Shown here: positions 27,187 through 38,261 of the stretch, one piece after another
How positions within the stretch are numbered: position 1 is the first letter of the stretch
Layout: each line of letters opens with the position of its first letter
Assembly (NCBI GenBank): GCA_021805665.1
Contig: JAJZEV010000105.1
Location: forward strand, 1-43,082
From: Pseudomonadota bacterium
GTDB taxonomy: Bacteria; Pseudomonadota; Alphaproteobacteria; Acetobacterales; Acetobacteraceae
DNA length: 43,082 nt
Reading direction: 5' to 3'
Notes under the pieces: generated by a model
Seen by the model: only the letters and a program-made list of their open reading frames with translations
Told to the model about the DNA's origin: nothing
Databases searched by the model: none
Translations under genes and position numbers: made by a program

Positions 27187-28083
27187 TCATGCCGCCGCCA
27201 TGTCGGGCACCACCATGCTCATCCGCGACAGATCGGCGATCGCGTGACCGTCGGCATCCAGGGTGACCGCGTCCGCATAGCGCATGCCGAACAGGACATG
27301 ATCGGCCATGTAGTTCTTCATATCCTGGACCAGGGCGTTCAACGCCTGATCGCGGGCTTCCAGCGTCAGGAACAGCCGGGCGCCGCCGGCAATCAAGGCC
27401 GAACCGTCCTTGCCGAACAGCGGGCTGGTTTCATCGATGGTGTGCATCAGCGTCCATGGCATCACGAATAACGGCAGATGGGACTGTAACAGATGCAGGT
27501 CATGGATCCGCCGGAACGACTCGCCCTCCTCGGTTTTCTCTGCCAGCAGAACGAACATCCGCGCGTTCGCACTGGTCATGATCGACATGCGGCCGCTGGC
27601 AAGGCGCACCATCAGCGTCGGCTTGCCGTTGCGTATGGCGACCACCGCATTGTCGGCATAGGAAATTTTAGCCTTGGGGCGGGAGAAGCGAACAAACAGC
27701 ACACCCGTCACGATCGCGGTGAATGCCGTGCCGGTCACGATTTCGGCCGCCGAGACGATGTGGCCATAGGTGGTGGAAGGCGCCATCACGCCATAACCGA
27801 CCGTCGCCAGCGTTTCGATGCTGAAGAAAAACACATCGGCGAACGACCCTGACCGAGCGTTGGCCACGTCGCCGGGGCTGATGACATACAGCGTGGCGAA
27901 CAGCAGGTTGATGGCCAGCCAGACCAGGATCATCGCGCCAATGAAACCCGGCCACGACAGGCTGACGGCCATATGATAGGGATCGCGCGGGTCGAAGCGG
28001 GAAACCCCCAGCTTCCACATGCCGAACTCCGCGCGTCCGATCCGCAGCGGCTTCGGCGTACGACGGTGGTTGCGGGTCGTCAT
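27187..28083 (-). CDS. inward-rectifier K+ channel, KirBac family
   Basis: 298 aa. Pore region SGSFADVFFFSIETLATVGYGVMAPSTTYGHIV with TVGYG filter, followed by an Ig-like Kir cytoplasmic domain. Confidence 0.93.
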   Translation of the reverse strand: MTTRNHRRTPKPLRIGRAEFGMWKLGVSRFDPRDPYHMAVSLSWPGFIGAMILVWLAINLLFATLYVISPGDVANARSGSFADVFFFSIETLATVGYGVMAPSTTYGHIVSAAEIVTGTAFTAIVTGVLFVRFSRPKAKISYADNAVVAIRNGKPTLMVRLASGRMSIMTSANARMFVLLAEKTEEGESFRRIHDLHLLQSHLPLFVMPWTLMHTIDETSPLFGKDGSALIAGGARLFLTLEARDQALNALVQDMKNYMADHVLFGMRYADAVTLDADGHAIADLSRMSMVVPDMAAA

Positions 28084-28093
28084 GGGCGTCCTT

Positions 28094-29518
28094 TTACGGC
28101 GTCAGCGGGCTGATGGTTTCGATCGTTTGCGGCAAATCGTCGGTGGTCCAGCCCCCGCCCAGTGCCTCGATCAGGGACACGCTGGCAACCAGGCGGCTTT
28201 GCTGCACCGCCAGGGCCGCCTGCTGATCCGACAGCAACAGGGCCTGTTCCGTAATCACACTTGTATAAACCACCGTCCCCGCCCGATAAGCGTTCAACGT
28301 CGCCTCCACCGCTCGGCTGGTCGAATCGACCGCGATCGCTTCGGCCCTGGCCTGCTGTTCCAGAATCCGCAGACTGGATAAGGCGTCCTCTACCTGCTGG
28401 AATGCGGTCAGAACGGTTTGGCGATAGGCCGCGACAGCGGTGTCGTAATTCGCCCGGGCGGCGACGACATCCGCGGCGCGCAAGCCGCCATTGTACAGGA
28501 CTTCGTTGCCCGCCGCGCCCAGCGACCAAATCTGGTTGCTGGCGCTGATAAGCTGGCTCAGGGGGTAGCCGGCGTATTCACCGAGCACGGACAGGGAGAT
28601 GTCGGGATAGTAGGCGGCGATCGCAACGCCGATCAAGGCGTTCTCCTGCTGCATCGTGCGTTCCGCCGACGCGATGTCGGGCCGCCGCTCCAGCAGCGCC
28701 GACGGCAGGCCGGGCGGCAGGACGGGCACATCGGACGCCAGCGGTGCCGGCGCGATTGTCAGGTCGGACGGCGCATGACCGGTCAGCAATGCGATGGCAT
28801 GTTCGTATTGCTGTCGTTGCACACCCACCGCAACCGCCGTCGCCTGAACCGATTGCAGCTGTGCCAGTGCGGTGACGTAGTCGATGCTGGACGCCGTTCC
28901 CGCGCGATACTGATTTTGCGTGATGTCAAGGGCACGCTGATACGCGGCGGCCGTTTGGTCCAGCAACTGTCCCAAAGCATCCTCGGCCCGCAAATCGAAG
29001 TAATCCACCGCCAGCGTCGCTTGTGCCGATAACTGGGCGTTCGCCAGGTCCGCCGCGCTGACCTGTGCGGCGGCCGTGCTGCTTTCCACCTGCCTGCGGA
29101 TACGGCCCCACACGTCCAGATCCCACGCCGCCGAACCGGTGGTGTTGTACTGGGTGGCGCTGTGCGACAGCGAAGATACAGAGCCGGCGCCGCCGCCATT
29201 GCGGGCCGCACCGACGCCAAGCCCAACGGCCGGAAACAGGCTGGATCTGGCGACGGCGACCTGCGCTTCGGCGTTGCGGTACTGGGCTTCGAATTGCTTG
29301 ATCGTCTGGTTCGATACCGCGACCATGGTTTCCAGCCGGTCCAGTTCCGGGTCGCGATAGACCGACCACCATGTGCCCTTGGCGGCGGAATCGGCAGGAT
29401 GGACGATTTTCCACCCGGCCAGTTCCTTGAACGCCGGGGACGCCGGGGCCTCTGGTTTGTTGTAGTCGGGACCAACCATGCAGCCGGCCAAAGCAAGGCA
29501 TAGAAACAGGTAACGCAT
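28094..29518 (-). CDS. RND efflux outer-membrane factor, NodT/OprM family lipoprotein
   Basis: [33 protein letters not shown]...RRPDIASAERTMQQENALIGVAIAAYYPDISLSVLGEYAG. ATG at 29518; the upstream ORF extension is mdtC in another frame. Confidence 0.94.
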   Translation of the reverse strand: MRYLFLCLALAGCMVGPDYNKPEAPASPAFKELAGWKIVHPADSAAKGTWWSVYRDPELDRLETMVAVSNQTIKQFEAQYRNAEAQVAVARSSLFPAVGLGVGAARNGGGAGSVSSLSHSATQYNTTGSAAWDLDVWGRIRRQVESSTAAAQVSAADLANAQLSAQATLAVDYFDLRAEDALGQLLDQTAAAYQRALDITQNQYRAGTASSIDYVTALAQLQSVQATAVAVGVQRQQYEHAIALLTGHAPSDLTIAPAPLASDVPVLPPGLPSALLERRPDIASAERTMQQENALIGVAIAAYYPDISLSVLGEYAGYPLSQLISASNQIWSLGAAGNEVLYNGGLRAADVVAARANYDTAVAAYRQTVLTAFQQVEDALSSLRILEQQARAEAIAVDSTSRAVEATLNAYRAGTVVYTSVITEQALLLSDQQAALAVQQSRLVASVSLIEALGGGWTTDDLPQTIETISPLTP

Positions 29519-32500
29519 TACTCGGCGGCCTCTGGCGTCGCGGTGCCGGGGAACGCCCGATACCAGTGTCGTTTCGCGAACAGCCGGAAGCGATCCAGAT
29601 ACAGATACACGACCGGCGTGGTGTACAGCGTCAGCACCTGGCTGACCATCAGGCCGCCGACGATGGAAATCCCCAGCGGACGGCGCAGTTCGCCGCCGTC
29701 GCCGAAACTCAGGGCCAGCGGCACCGCACCCAGCATCGCCGCCGCCGTGGTCATCATGATCGGGCGGAACCGCATCAGGCATGCCTCGAAAATCGCCTCG
29801 CGCGGGGACACGCCCGGGGTCCGTTCCGCTTCCAGTGCGAAGTCGATCATCAGGATGGCATTCTTCTTTACGATGCCCACCAGCAGGATCACCCCGATCA
29901 GCGCGATAATGCTGAATTCGGTGTTGAACAGCATCAGCGCCAACACCGCGCCCACCCCGGCGGACGGCAGGGTGGACAGGATGGTGATCGGATGGATGTA
30001 GCTCTCGTACAGGATGCCGAGCACGACATAGATCGCCACCAGCGCCGCCAGGATCAGGAACGGTTCGCTGCTGAGCGATTTCTGGAACACCGCCGCCGTG
30101 CCGGCGAAGGAACCGTGGATCGAGGCCGGCATGCCAATGTCGCGCATGGCGCTGTTCACGGCGGCGGTGGCGTCGCTGAGCGATTTGCCCTCGGCCACGT
30201 TGAAAGAGATCGTGCTGGCGACGAACGGCCCCTGATGGTTGACCGACAGAGCCGTGTGACCGGATTCGAAATGGGCGAATGCGGCCAGCGGAATCATCGT
30301 TTCCTTGCTGGTGCTCACCGCCGCGCCGGACGAGGCGACCCCTTTACCGATCGAGGTCAGCGCGTTGGTCGCCGCGTTGCGGGCGGAATTGGCGGCGATC
30401 GCCGCGGCGGTGTTGGTGCTGGCCGTCGCCGGGGTCACCACGGTTCCCACCACCGCATTGGTGATTTGCGTGCCTGACGCGTTGGCCCCGGCGGTGCTGA
30501 CATAGACATCGCGCAGCGTCTCGGGGCTTTGCCAGTAACGCGGCGCCACTTCCATGATCACATGATACTGGTTCTGCGCGCTGTAGATCGTGGACACCTG
30601 ACGCTGCCCGAACGCGTCGTACAGGGTGTTGTCGATCTGGCTGATCAGCAGGCCAAGCCGCCCGGCGGTCGCCCGGTCGATGACCAGGTTGCTGTCCAGG
30701 CCACTTTGCTGCTGGTCGGAACTGACATCCTTCAGAACCGGGGAATGCTCCAGCGCCGCTGTCAGTTTCGGCGCCCATTCGTAAAGATCGGCCGTGCTGT
30801 CGGCCTGCAGCGTGAACTGATAGGCCGCGTTGCTCAACCGCCCGCCAGCGCGGATATCCTGGATCGGAACCAGGAACAGCCTGGCCCCTGGCACGGCGGA
30901 CAGCGACCGGCGCAGCCGAACCATCACGGTATCGACGCCATCGCGCTCGCTGCGCGGCTTCAGCGACACGAAGACCCGCCCGCTGTTGACCTGGCCGCGG
31001 CTCCCGCCGCCGCCGGAACCGGTGAACCCGACCGCGGTCTGGACCGCCGGATCGTGCTCTACGATAATCGCCAGCTGGCGCAGCTTCTGCTGCATCGCCT
31101 GAAACGAGATGCTTTGATCGGCCTGGATGAAGCCCATCATCCGTCCGGTGTCCTGCTGCGGTATGAACCCCTTCGGCACGACGATATACAACGCGACATT
31201 CAGCCCGATCGTGACGAACAGCACCAAAACGACCAGCAGCGGATGGCGCAGCGACCACGCCAGCGTATGACCGTACAGCGTCTGCGCCCGGTCGAACAGC
31301 GCGCGCTTCGCCGGCTTGCTCCGGTCGGGCGGCTTCAGCATCAGCGCGCACATCATCGGCGTCGTGGTCAGCGAGATCGCCAGCGATACCAGGATCGCGA
31401 TCGACAGCGTGGCCGCGAATTCCCTGAACAGGCGTCCGATGATACCGCCCATCAGCAGGATCGGCAGGAACACCGCGATCAGCGACAGGCTCATGGAAAT
31501 GACGGTGAACCCGACCTCCTTGGCCCCGCGCACGGCCGCCTGCAGCCGCGGCATACCGTCTTCGAGATGGCGGGAGATGTTTTCCAGCACGACGATGGCG
31601 TCATCGACGACGAACCCGGTGGCGACGGTCAGCGCCATCAGCGACAAATTGTCGAGGCTGTAGCCCATAAGGTACATGACGCCGAAGGTGCCGGCGATGG
31701 AAACCGGCACGGCGATCGCCGGGATCACGGTCGCCCGGGCGCTGCGCAGGAACAGAAACACCACGACGGTCACCAGTCCGATCGACAGCAGCAGCGTCAT
31801 CTCGGTGTCGTGCAGGCTGGACCGGATCGTAACGGTGCGGTCGTTGGCGACCAGCATATCCATGTCGCGCGGCATTGCCGCCATCAACTGCGGGATCGCC
31901 GCCTTTACGCTGTCCACCGTGTCGATAATGTTGGCCCCGGGCGAACGGAACAGGATGACCAGCACGGCCGGCTGGCCCTGCGACAGCCCCAGATTGCGGA
32001 CGTTTTCCACCGAGTCCGTGACGTCGGCGACATCCGACAGGCGAACCGCCGAACCGTGGCGATAGGCGACTACCAGCGGCAGGTAGTCTTCCGCATGGTT
32101 GGCCTGATCGTTGGTGTAAAGCTGGTAATGGACGATCGGCGAATCGATCGCGCCCTTCGGGCTGTTGGCGTTGGCCGAGGCCAGCGCGGCACGCACATCC
32201 TCCAGCCCGATTCCATACTTGTACAGGGCGGTGGGGTTAAGCTCCACCCGCACTGCCGGCAGCGCCGCACCGCCGATAATGACCTGGCCGATGCCGTCGA
32301 TCTGCGAGAGTTTCTGCGACAGCACGTTGGTGGCCGCATCGTACATCTGTCCGCGCGTCAGCGTTCGCGAGGTCAGCGCCAAAATCAGAACCGGCGCATC
32401 GGCCGGATTGACTTTCCGGTAGATCGGGTTGGCGCGCAGGCTGGTCGGCAGGTCCGCCCTGGCCGCGTTGATGGCGGCCTCCACGTCGCGGGCGGCCCCG

Positions 32501-32805
32501 TCGATGTCGCGGTTCAGGCCGAATTGCAGCACGACCTCCACAGTCCCGACGGAACTGCTGGACGTCATTTCCGTCACGTCGGCGATTTGTCCCAGATGCC
32601 GTTCCAACGGTGCGGCCACGCTGCTGGCCACGGTTTCCGGGCTGGCGCCGGGTAACTGCGCCTGAACCTCGATCACCGGGAAATCGACCTGCGGCAGCGG
32701 CGAGACCGGCAGTTTGAAGAACGCGAAAATGCCCGCCAGCGCGATGCCGATGGTCAGCAGCGTGGTCGCGACCGGGCGGGCGATGAATGCGGCGGACAGG
32801 TTCAT
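29518..32805 (-). CDS. mdtC: RND multidrug efflux permease, MdtC-like
   Basis: [68 protein letters not shown]..., [27 protein letters not shown]-type C-terminal transmembrane block. ATG overlaps the mdtB stop. Confidence 0.93.
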   Translation of the reverse strand: MNLSAAFIARPVATTLLTIGIALAGIFAFFKLPVSPLPQVDFPVIEVQAQLPGASPETVASSVAAPLERHLGQIADVTEMTSSSSVGTVEVVLQFGLNRDIDGAARDVEAAINAARADLPTSLRANPIYRKVNPADAPVLILALTSRTLTRGQMYDAATNVLSQKLSQIDGIGQVIIGGAALPAVRVELNPTALYKYGIGLEDVRAALASANANSPKGAIDSPIVHYQLYTNDQANHAEDYLPLVVAYRHGSAVRLSDVADVTDSVENVRNLGLSQGQPAVLVILFRSPGANIIDTVDSVKAAIPQLMAAMPRDMDMLVANDRTVTIRSSLHDTEMTLLLSIGLVTVVVFLFLRSARATVIPAIAVPVSIAGTFGVMYLMGYSLDNLSLMALTVATGFVVDDAIVVLENISRHLEDGMPRLQAAVRGAKEVGFTVISMSLSLIAVFLPILLMGGIIGRLFREFAATLSIAILVSLAISLTTTPMMCALMLKPPDRSKPAKRALFDRAQTLYGHTLAWSLRHPLLVVLVLFVTIGLNVALYIVVPKGFIPQQDTGRMMGFIQADQSISFQAMQQKLRQLAIIVEHDPAVQTAVGFTGSGGGGSRGQVNSGRVFVSLKPRSERDGVDTVMVRLRRSLSAVPGARLFLVPIQDIRAGGRLSNAAYQFTLQADSTADLYEWAPKLTAALEHSPVLKDVSSDQQQSGLDSNLVIDRATAGRLGLLISQIDNTLYDAFGQRQVSTIYSAQNQYHVIMEVAPRYWQSPETLRDVYVSTAGANASGTQITNAVVGTVVTPATASTNTAAAIAANSARNAATNALTSIGKGVASSGAAVSTSKETMIPLAAFAHFESGHTALSVNHQGPFVASTISFNVAEGKSLSDATAAVNSAMRDIGMPASIHGSFAGTAAVFQKSLSSEPFLILAALVAIYVVLGILYESYIHPITILSTLPSAGVGAVLALMLFNTEFSIIALIGVILLVGIVKKNAILMIDFALEAERTPGVSPREAIFEACLMRFRPIMMTTAAAMLGAVPLALSFGDGGELRRPLGISIVGGLMVSQVLTLYTTPVVYLYLDRFRLFAKRHWYRAFPGTATPEAAE

Positions 32806-35800
32806 TCCGCCGGGCTCGATTCCGGCTTGCTCCCGCCGGAGGGGCCACGCAGCCGTAACGCCAGCCGGTCGAACATCAGATAGATGACCGGCGTGGTGAA
32901 CAGCGTCAGCACCTGGCTGACAATCAGCCCGCCGACGATGGCCACGCCCAGCGGCCGGCGCAGTTCCGATCCGGTTCCGTTGCCCAGCATCAGCGGCAAC
33001 GCGCCCAGCAGCGCCGCCATCGTGGTCATCAAAATCGGGCGGAATCGAAGCAGGCACGCCTGATGGATCGCCTCGCGCGGCGATTTGCCCTCCATCCGTT
33101 CAGCCTCCAGCGCGAAGTCGATCATCATGATCGCGTTCTTCTTCACGATGCCGATCAGCAGGATGATGCCGATGACAGAGATGATATCGATGGTGTCGCC
33201 AGCGATCAGCAGCGCCACCAGCGCCCCCACGCCGGCCGAGGGCAGGGTGGACAGGATCGTGACCGGGTGGATGAAACTCTCGTACAGCACCCCCAATACG
33301 ATGTACATCGTCACGATCGCCGCCGCGACCAGCAGCAGTTCGTTCGATAACGATGCCTCCAGTGCCGAGGCCGCCCCCTGGAACGCGGTCACGAAACTGA
33401 CCGGCAGGCCGATATCCTGCTCCGCCTTGCGGATGGAAGCGACGGCCGCCCCCAGCGAAGACCCCTTCGCGGTATCGAATGAAATCGCGGTGGCGGGAAA
33501 CTGCGCCAGATGGCCGATCTGCAGCGGGCCGGGCTTTTCCACCAGCTTGACGAACGAGGTCAGTTGCACCTGGCCGGTGGTGGACGCCGCCGATGGCAGG
33601 CGGATCGCCGCCAGCCCGTCCAGCGAGGTCTGCAACGACGGGTCCGCCTCCATGATCACACGATACTGGTTAGACTGGGTGTAGATCGTGGAAATGATCC
33701 GCTGTCCGAACAGATCGTACAGCGCGTTATCGACCGTCGCCGGCGTGATGCCGAACCGAGCCGCCGTTGCGCGGTCGATGACCACCTCGATCGTGCGGCC
33801 CTGCTGCTGAAGGTCGCTGGCGACATTGTCCAGGTCCGGCGATTCGTTCAGCTTTGCGATCAGCTTCGGAACCCACTCGTTGAACGCCGACAGGTTCGGG
33901 TTTTCCAGCACGAACTGGTACTGCGTGCGGCTGACCGAGGCGTCGATCGTTAAATCCTGCACCGGTTGCAGATACAGCGAAATGCCGGGCACGCCCGCTG
34001 TTTCCTGTTGCAGGCGGCGGGAAATCCCTGTCGCATCCAGGGTGCGGTCGTCTTTCGGCTTCAGGTTGATCAGGAACCGCCCGCTGTTCAGCGTTGTGTT
34101 GCTGCCGTCCACGCCGATGAACGAACTCAGGCTGACAACGTCGGGATCCTTCAGGATGGCGTCCGCCAGTGCCTGCTGGTGTTCGGCCATGGCTTGATAC
34201 GACGCACTTTGCGCCGCCACAGAGATTCCTTGCAGCAGCCCGGTATCCTGCACCGGAAAGAACCCTTTCGGAACCACCGTGTACAGCACCACGGTCAGCG
34301 CCATGGTCAGCAACGCCACCACCAGCGTTAGCGGCTGACGATCCAGCACCACGTTCAGCGCTCGGTCGTACCGCCCGATAATCCAGTTGAACCCCCGTTC
34401 GGCTTTCAGGTCGAACCTGTTGCGGTCCGCATCCGGCCTGTGGCGCAGCAGCTTGGCGCACATCATCGGCACCAGCGTCAGCGACACCACGGCCGAGATC
34501 ACGATGGTGACCGTCAGTGTGATGGCGAACTCGTGGAACAGCCGGCCCACCACATCGCCCATGAACAGCAGCGGAATCAGCACCGCGATCAGCGACACGG
34601 TCAGCGAGATGATGGTGAAACCGATCTGCTGGCTGCCCTTCAGCGCGGCGGCCAGCGGCGTTTCCCCCTCCTCGACATAGCGGGCGATATTTTCGATCAT
34701 CACGATCGCATCGTCCACGACGAAGCCGGTGGAAATCGTCAGTGCCATCAGCGACAGGTTGTCCAGGCTGAAACCCAGCAGATACATCGCCGCCAGGGTG
34801 CCGACCAGCGACAGCGGCACCGACATCGACGGAATGATCGTCGCCGGCAGGTTGCGCAGGAACAGGAATATCACGCCAACCACCAGTGCCACCGACAGCC
34901 CCAGCTCGAACTCCACGTCCGAAACCGATGCCCGGATGGTTGCCGTCCGATCGGTCAACACCGCGACGTCGATGGCCGCGGGAAGCGAGGCCTGCAACTG
35001 CGGCAACAGCGCCTTGATGGTATCGACGACCTTGATGACGTTGGCGCCCGGCTGGCGCTGGACGTTCAGGATCACCGCCGGGGTCTTGTCGGCCCAGGCC
35101 GCCAGTTTCGTGTTCTCGGCGCCGTTGACGACCTTCGCTACATCGCGCAGCCGAACCGGGCCGCCATTGCGGTAGGCGATGACCAGATCCAGGTATTGTT
35201 GCGGATCGGCGATCTGATCGTTTGCGTCGATGGTGGAAGATTGCGCCGGACCGTCGAAGCCCCCCTTGGGAATGTTGACGTTGTCATTGCTCAGGGTCGT
35301 GCGCACATCGTCGATGTTCAGGCCGTACGACCCAAGTGCCAGCGGATTGATCTGCACCCGCACCGCCGGGCGCTGTCCGCCGCTGATGCTGACCAGCCCG
35401 ACGCCCGGCTGCTGAGAGATTTTCTGCGCCAGCATCGTGCTGGCCAAATCCTGCACCCGGGTCAGCGGCAGCGTCTTAGAGGTCAGCGCCAGGGTGATGA
35501 TCGGCGCGTCGGCTGGATTGACCTTGGCATAGATCGGCGGCGTCGGCAGATCGGCCGGCAACAGATTGCCCGCCGCGTTGATCGCCGCCTGCACCTCCTG
35601 CTCCGCCACATCCAGGCTGACATCGAGGCCGAACTGCAAGGTAATCTCCGACGCGCCGGCCGAACTGGTGGAAAACATCTGGTTCAGGCTGGGCATCTGC
35701 CCGAACTGAACCTCCAGCGGCGAGGTGACGGAGGAAGTCATCACTTCGGGACTGGCGCCGGGATAGAAAGTCTGGACCTGGATCGTGGGATAATCGACGT

Positions 35801-35915
35801 TCGGCAGCGCCGAAATCGGCAGGAACTTATAGGCGGCGAACCCGACCATCAGGATCGCCGCCATCAACAGCGTGGTGGCGACCGGGCGGAGGATGAACAG
35901 GCGGGAGGGATTCAT
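32802..35915 (-). CDS. mdtB: RND multidrug efflux permease, MdtB-like
   Basis: 1037 aa. [80 protein letters not shown]. Confidence 0.95.
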   Translation of the reverse strand: MNPSRLFILRPVATTLLMAAILMVGFAAYKFLPISALPNVDYPTIQVQTFYPGASPEVMTSSVTSPLEVQFGQMPSLNQMFSTSSAGASEITLQFGLDVSLDVAEQEVQAAINAAGNLLPADLPTPPIYAKVNPADAPIITLALTSKTLPLTRVQDLASTMLAQKISQQPGVGLVSISGGQRPAVRVQINPLALGSYGLNIDDVRTTLSNDNVNIPKGGFDGPAQSSTIDANDQIADPQQYLDLVIAYRNGGPVRLRDVAKVVNGAENTKLAAWADKTPAVILNVQRQPGANVIKVVDTIKALLPQLQASLPAAIDVAVLTDRTATIRASVSDVEFELGLSVALVVGVIFLFLRNLPATIIPSMSVPLSLVGTLAAMYLLGFSLDNLSLMALTISTGFVVDDAIVMIENIARYVEEGETPLAAALKGSQQIGFTIISLTVSLIAVLIPLLFMGDVVGRLFHEFAITLTVTIVISAVVSLTLVPMMCAKLLRHRPDADRNRFDLKAERGFNWIIGRYDRALNVVLDRQPLTLVVALLTMALTVVLYTVVPKGFFPVQDTGLLQGISVAAQSASYQAMAEHQQALADAILKDPDVVSLSSFIGVDGSNTTLNSGRFLINLKPKDDRTLDATGISRRLQQETAGVPGISLYLQPVQDLTIDASVSRTQYQFVLENPNLSAFNEWVPKLIAKLNESPDLDNVASDLQQQGRTIEVVIDRATAARFGITPATVDNALYDLFGQRIISTIYTQSNQYRVIMEADPSLQTSLDGLAAIRLPSAASTTGQVQLTSFVKLVEKPGPLQIGHLAQFPATAISFDTAKGSSLGAAVASIRKAEQDIGLPVSFVTAFQGAASALEASLSNELLLVAAAIVTMYIVLGVLYESFIHPVTILSTLPSAGVGALVALLIAGDTIDIISVIGIILLIGIVKKNAIMMIDFALEAERMEGKSPREAIHQACLLRFRPILMTTMAALLGALPLMLGNGTGSELRRPLGVAIVGGLIVSQVLTLFTTPVIYLMFDRLALRLRGPSGGSKPESSPAE

Positions 35916-36000
35916 GCGCCGCCGCCGGTTCCGCGCCGATCGGGGAGGGCGGCGAAGCGGGCCGGCGGCTTCCCTTCGCCAAGGCTACAGGCCGCCGCCA

Positions 36001-37263
36001 TCACCGAACCCCGGGCGGATGGCCAAGTCCGGGCCCGCCCTTCGCCGCGGGCAAGGAAACAACGGCACCGTCCTTCAACCGATCCGTTCCGTCCGTCACA
36101 ACCCTGTCGCCCGGTTCCAGCCCCGACAGCACCGCCTGGAAATTGCCGTCGATCGGTCCGGCCTTCACAACCCTGACCGATACCGTGTTGTCGGGATTGA
36201 TCAGATACACGAACGTCCCCGGCTCCCCGCGCTGAATGGCCGGCACCGGCACCCGGATCGCGTTCTTCAACGTGTTGACCAGCAGGCGGGCATTCACGAA
36301 CTGATTCGGATACAGCATCTCATCGGGGTTCGCGAAAATGGCGCGCAAATTCAGCGTGCCTGTGGTGGTGCTGATCTGGCTGTCCAGCGCGGACAGCGCG
36401 CCGGTTGCCAGCAGCCTGGTATCCGACCGGTCATAGGCCTCCACCGACAGCGATGCGCCGGCCCGCAGGCGCTGGACGATGTCCGGCAGGTCATCCTCCG
36501 GCACGGCGAACACCACCGAGATCGGCTGGATCTGCGCTATCACCACCAGTCCCGTCGCGGTCGCGGTGTTGGGTGTGACATAGTTGCCCATATCGACCAG
36601 CCGCAATCCGACCTGACCATCCAACGGCGAGACGATATGACAATACTCAAGGTTGAGTTTGGCATTGTCCACCGTGCCCTGGTCGGTTTGTACTGCGCCA
36701 GCATATTGCTGCACCAGGAATCGCTGGTCATCCACTTGCTGCTGGGCGATCGAGTCTTGCCGGCCCAGCGTCTGATAACGCTTCAGGTCGGTTTGCGCCT
36801 GTGCCAGCAAACCCTGGTCCTTGGCCAGCGTGCCCTGCGCCTGTTCCAGTGCGGCGATATACGGGCGGGGATCGATCTGTGCCAGGAAGTCCCCCCTGCG
36901 GACCACCTTGCCCTCCGTATAGCCAATTTCCTGCAATTCGCCGGCGATCTGCGTTTGGACCGTCACGGTATCGAGCGACGTAACAGTGCCAAGCTCATCC
37001 AGCACGATCCGCACGTCGCCTCTGTCCGCCGTTGCGAAGCCAACCGGTTGCGGCGCGGCGGCGGCGCGCCCTGGTTGGGTCGTCCGCGGGGCCTGTGCTG
37101 TCTGGTGCTGGTGCCATAAGTACCAGCCGCCGCCGCCCGTGCCGGCCGCGATCAGCAGTGTCAGCAGCCAGTAGCCGCCGCGCGAACGCGCCGCCGTCCT
37201 GGTTTCCCGCGAAACAGGCGCCTGCTTCAACTGTGTGTCCGACCGTTCAACACGTTCGTCCAT
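36001..37263 (-). CDS. mdtA: RND efflux periplasmic adaptor, MdtA-like
   Basis: 420 aa. N-terminal TM, VTSLDTVTVQTQIAGELQEIGYTEGKVVRRGDFLAQIDPRPY, VPVPAIQRGEPGTFVYLINPDNTVSVRVV. Confidence 0.95.
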   Translation of the reverse strand: MDERVERSDTQLKQAPVSRETRTAARSRGGYWLLTLLIAAGTGGGGWYLWHQHQTAQAPRTTQPGRAAAAPQPVGFATADRGDVRIVLDELGTVTSLDTVTVQTQIAGELQEIGYTEGKVVRRGDFLAQIDPRPYIAALEQAQGTLAKDQGLLAQAQTDLKRYQTLGRQDSIAQQQVDDQRFLVQQYAGAVQTDQGTVDNAKLNLEYCHIVSPLDGQVGLRLVDMGNYVTPNTATATGLVVIAQIQPISVVFAVPEDDLPDIVQRLRAGASLSVEAYDRSDTRLLATGALSALDSQISTTTGTLNLRAIFANPDEMLYPNQFVNARLLVNTLKNAIRVPVPAIQRGEPGTFVYLINPDNTVSVRVVKAGPIDGNFQAVLSGLEPGDRVVTDGTDRLKDGAVVSLPAAKGGPGLGHPPGVR

Positions 37264-37310
37264 GGGCGGTCACGTCCTTCGTCGGTTCAGGCGCCGCACG
37301 GCCGCCGCGC

Positions 37311-37339
37311 TTGGCATACGGCACCGGGTACGGTGCCAA
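37311..37339. promoter_or_regulatory. nested palindrome, candidate operator upstream of mdtABC
   Basis: TTGGCA...TGCCAA outer arms and GGCACC-GGGTAC-GGTGCC inner arms, about 48-76 bp upstream of the mdtA start. Confidence 0.45.
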
Positions 37340-37631
37340 CAAGCCAACGCCCCCGGCGCGTTACGGTAATTTTTGGTTCGTTACACGGCGACACGCCAGG
37401 TCGGAAAACCGCGCCCACCAATACAGTCGGCTATATCGTGTCTGACACCTCCGTGGCGAGGCCTCTCTTGGTGAAGTTTTGTACCGCGAGCCCCCCGGTT
37501 GGCGAAGCCCCCTTGACGAACGCACCCGGACGGGCGTTTGCCCCCTGTATATCCATCGTGCGGAGGTGTCTGTTGCATGGGCGGGACCCTGCCGGTAACG
37601 TCCGCGCCGTTTAACAAGGGGTAGTATTCTC

Positions 37632-38261
37632 ATGGACATGACGGGCGAGCGACGAATTCCGGCTCCGCGCCAAACCGTATGGGAAGCGCTCAACGATACG
37701 GACGTGCTGAAATCCTGCATTCCGGGCTGCGAAAGCCTGGAAAAGCTCGATGACGATCAGATGAAGGCGACCGCGGCCATCAAGGTGGGACCGATCTCCG
37801 CCCGGTTTTCCGGCAAGGTGCAACTCACCGATATCGACCCGCCGAACGGTTACCGTATCAGCGGCGAGGGGCAAGGCGGCGTCGCCGGTTTCGCCAAGGG
37901 CGGCGCTAATGTAGCATTGACCGACGACGGCGACGGGACACTTCTCAGCTATCAGGTGAACGCCCAGGTCGGCGGCAAGCTGGCGCAGTTGGGCGGACGC
38001 CTGATCGATGCCACCGCCAAGCAGATGGCCGACGCCTTCTTCGACCGGTTCAGCAAGCAGGTGCAGGCGATGGTGCCGGCCGCCGCCGACGCGGTTCCCG
38101 CCGCTGCCGCCGAACCCCTGCCGGCGGCATCGCAGCCCGCATCCGCGATCTCTGTCTGGGCGCTGATACCGCGCGAACCGTTCGGCATGCCGATCGCGGC
38201 CTGGCTGGGCGGGGCCGTATTCGCCCTCATGGTGCTGCTCATGCTGGGAAGCATGCTCTAG
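37632..38261 (+). CDS. coxG: CoxG-like SRPBCC protein (carbon monoxide dehydrogenase subunit G family)
   Basis: 209 aa. MDMTGERRIPAPRQTVWEALNDTDVLKSCIPGCESLEKLDDDQMKATAAIKVGPISARFSGKVQLTDIDPPNGYRISGEGQGGVAGFAKGGANVAL, plus C-terminal TM. Confidence 0.9.
   Translation: MDMTGERRIPAPRQTVWEALNDTDVLKSCIPGCESLEKLDDDQMKATAAIKVGPISARFSGKVQLTDIDPPNGYRISGEGQGGVAGFAKGGANVALTDDGDGTLLSYQVNAQVGGKLAQLGGRLIDATAKQMADAFFDRFSKQVQAMVPAAADAVPAAAAEPLPAASQPASAISVWALIPREPFGMPIAAWLGGAVFALMVLLMLGSML

Noticed and set aside
29519-29782. N-terminal extension of the outer-membrane factor ORF ([20 protein letters not shown]...)
   Set aside because: It is the mdtC 3' end read in another frame. A similar-looking extension at 32806-33057 comes from the paralogous mdtB end. 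The resemblance reflects mdtB/mdtC paralogy, not a real domain.
37361-37720. 119-aa and other small ORFs in the mdtA-coxG intergenic region
   Set aside because: No recognisable similarity, no good ribosome-binding sites, and they overlap the inverted-repeat structure and the coxG start.
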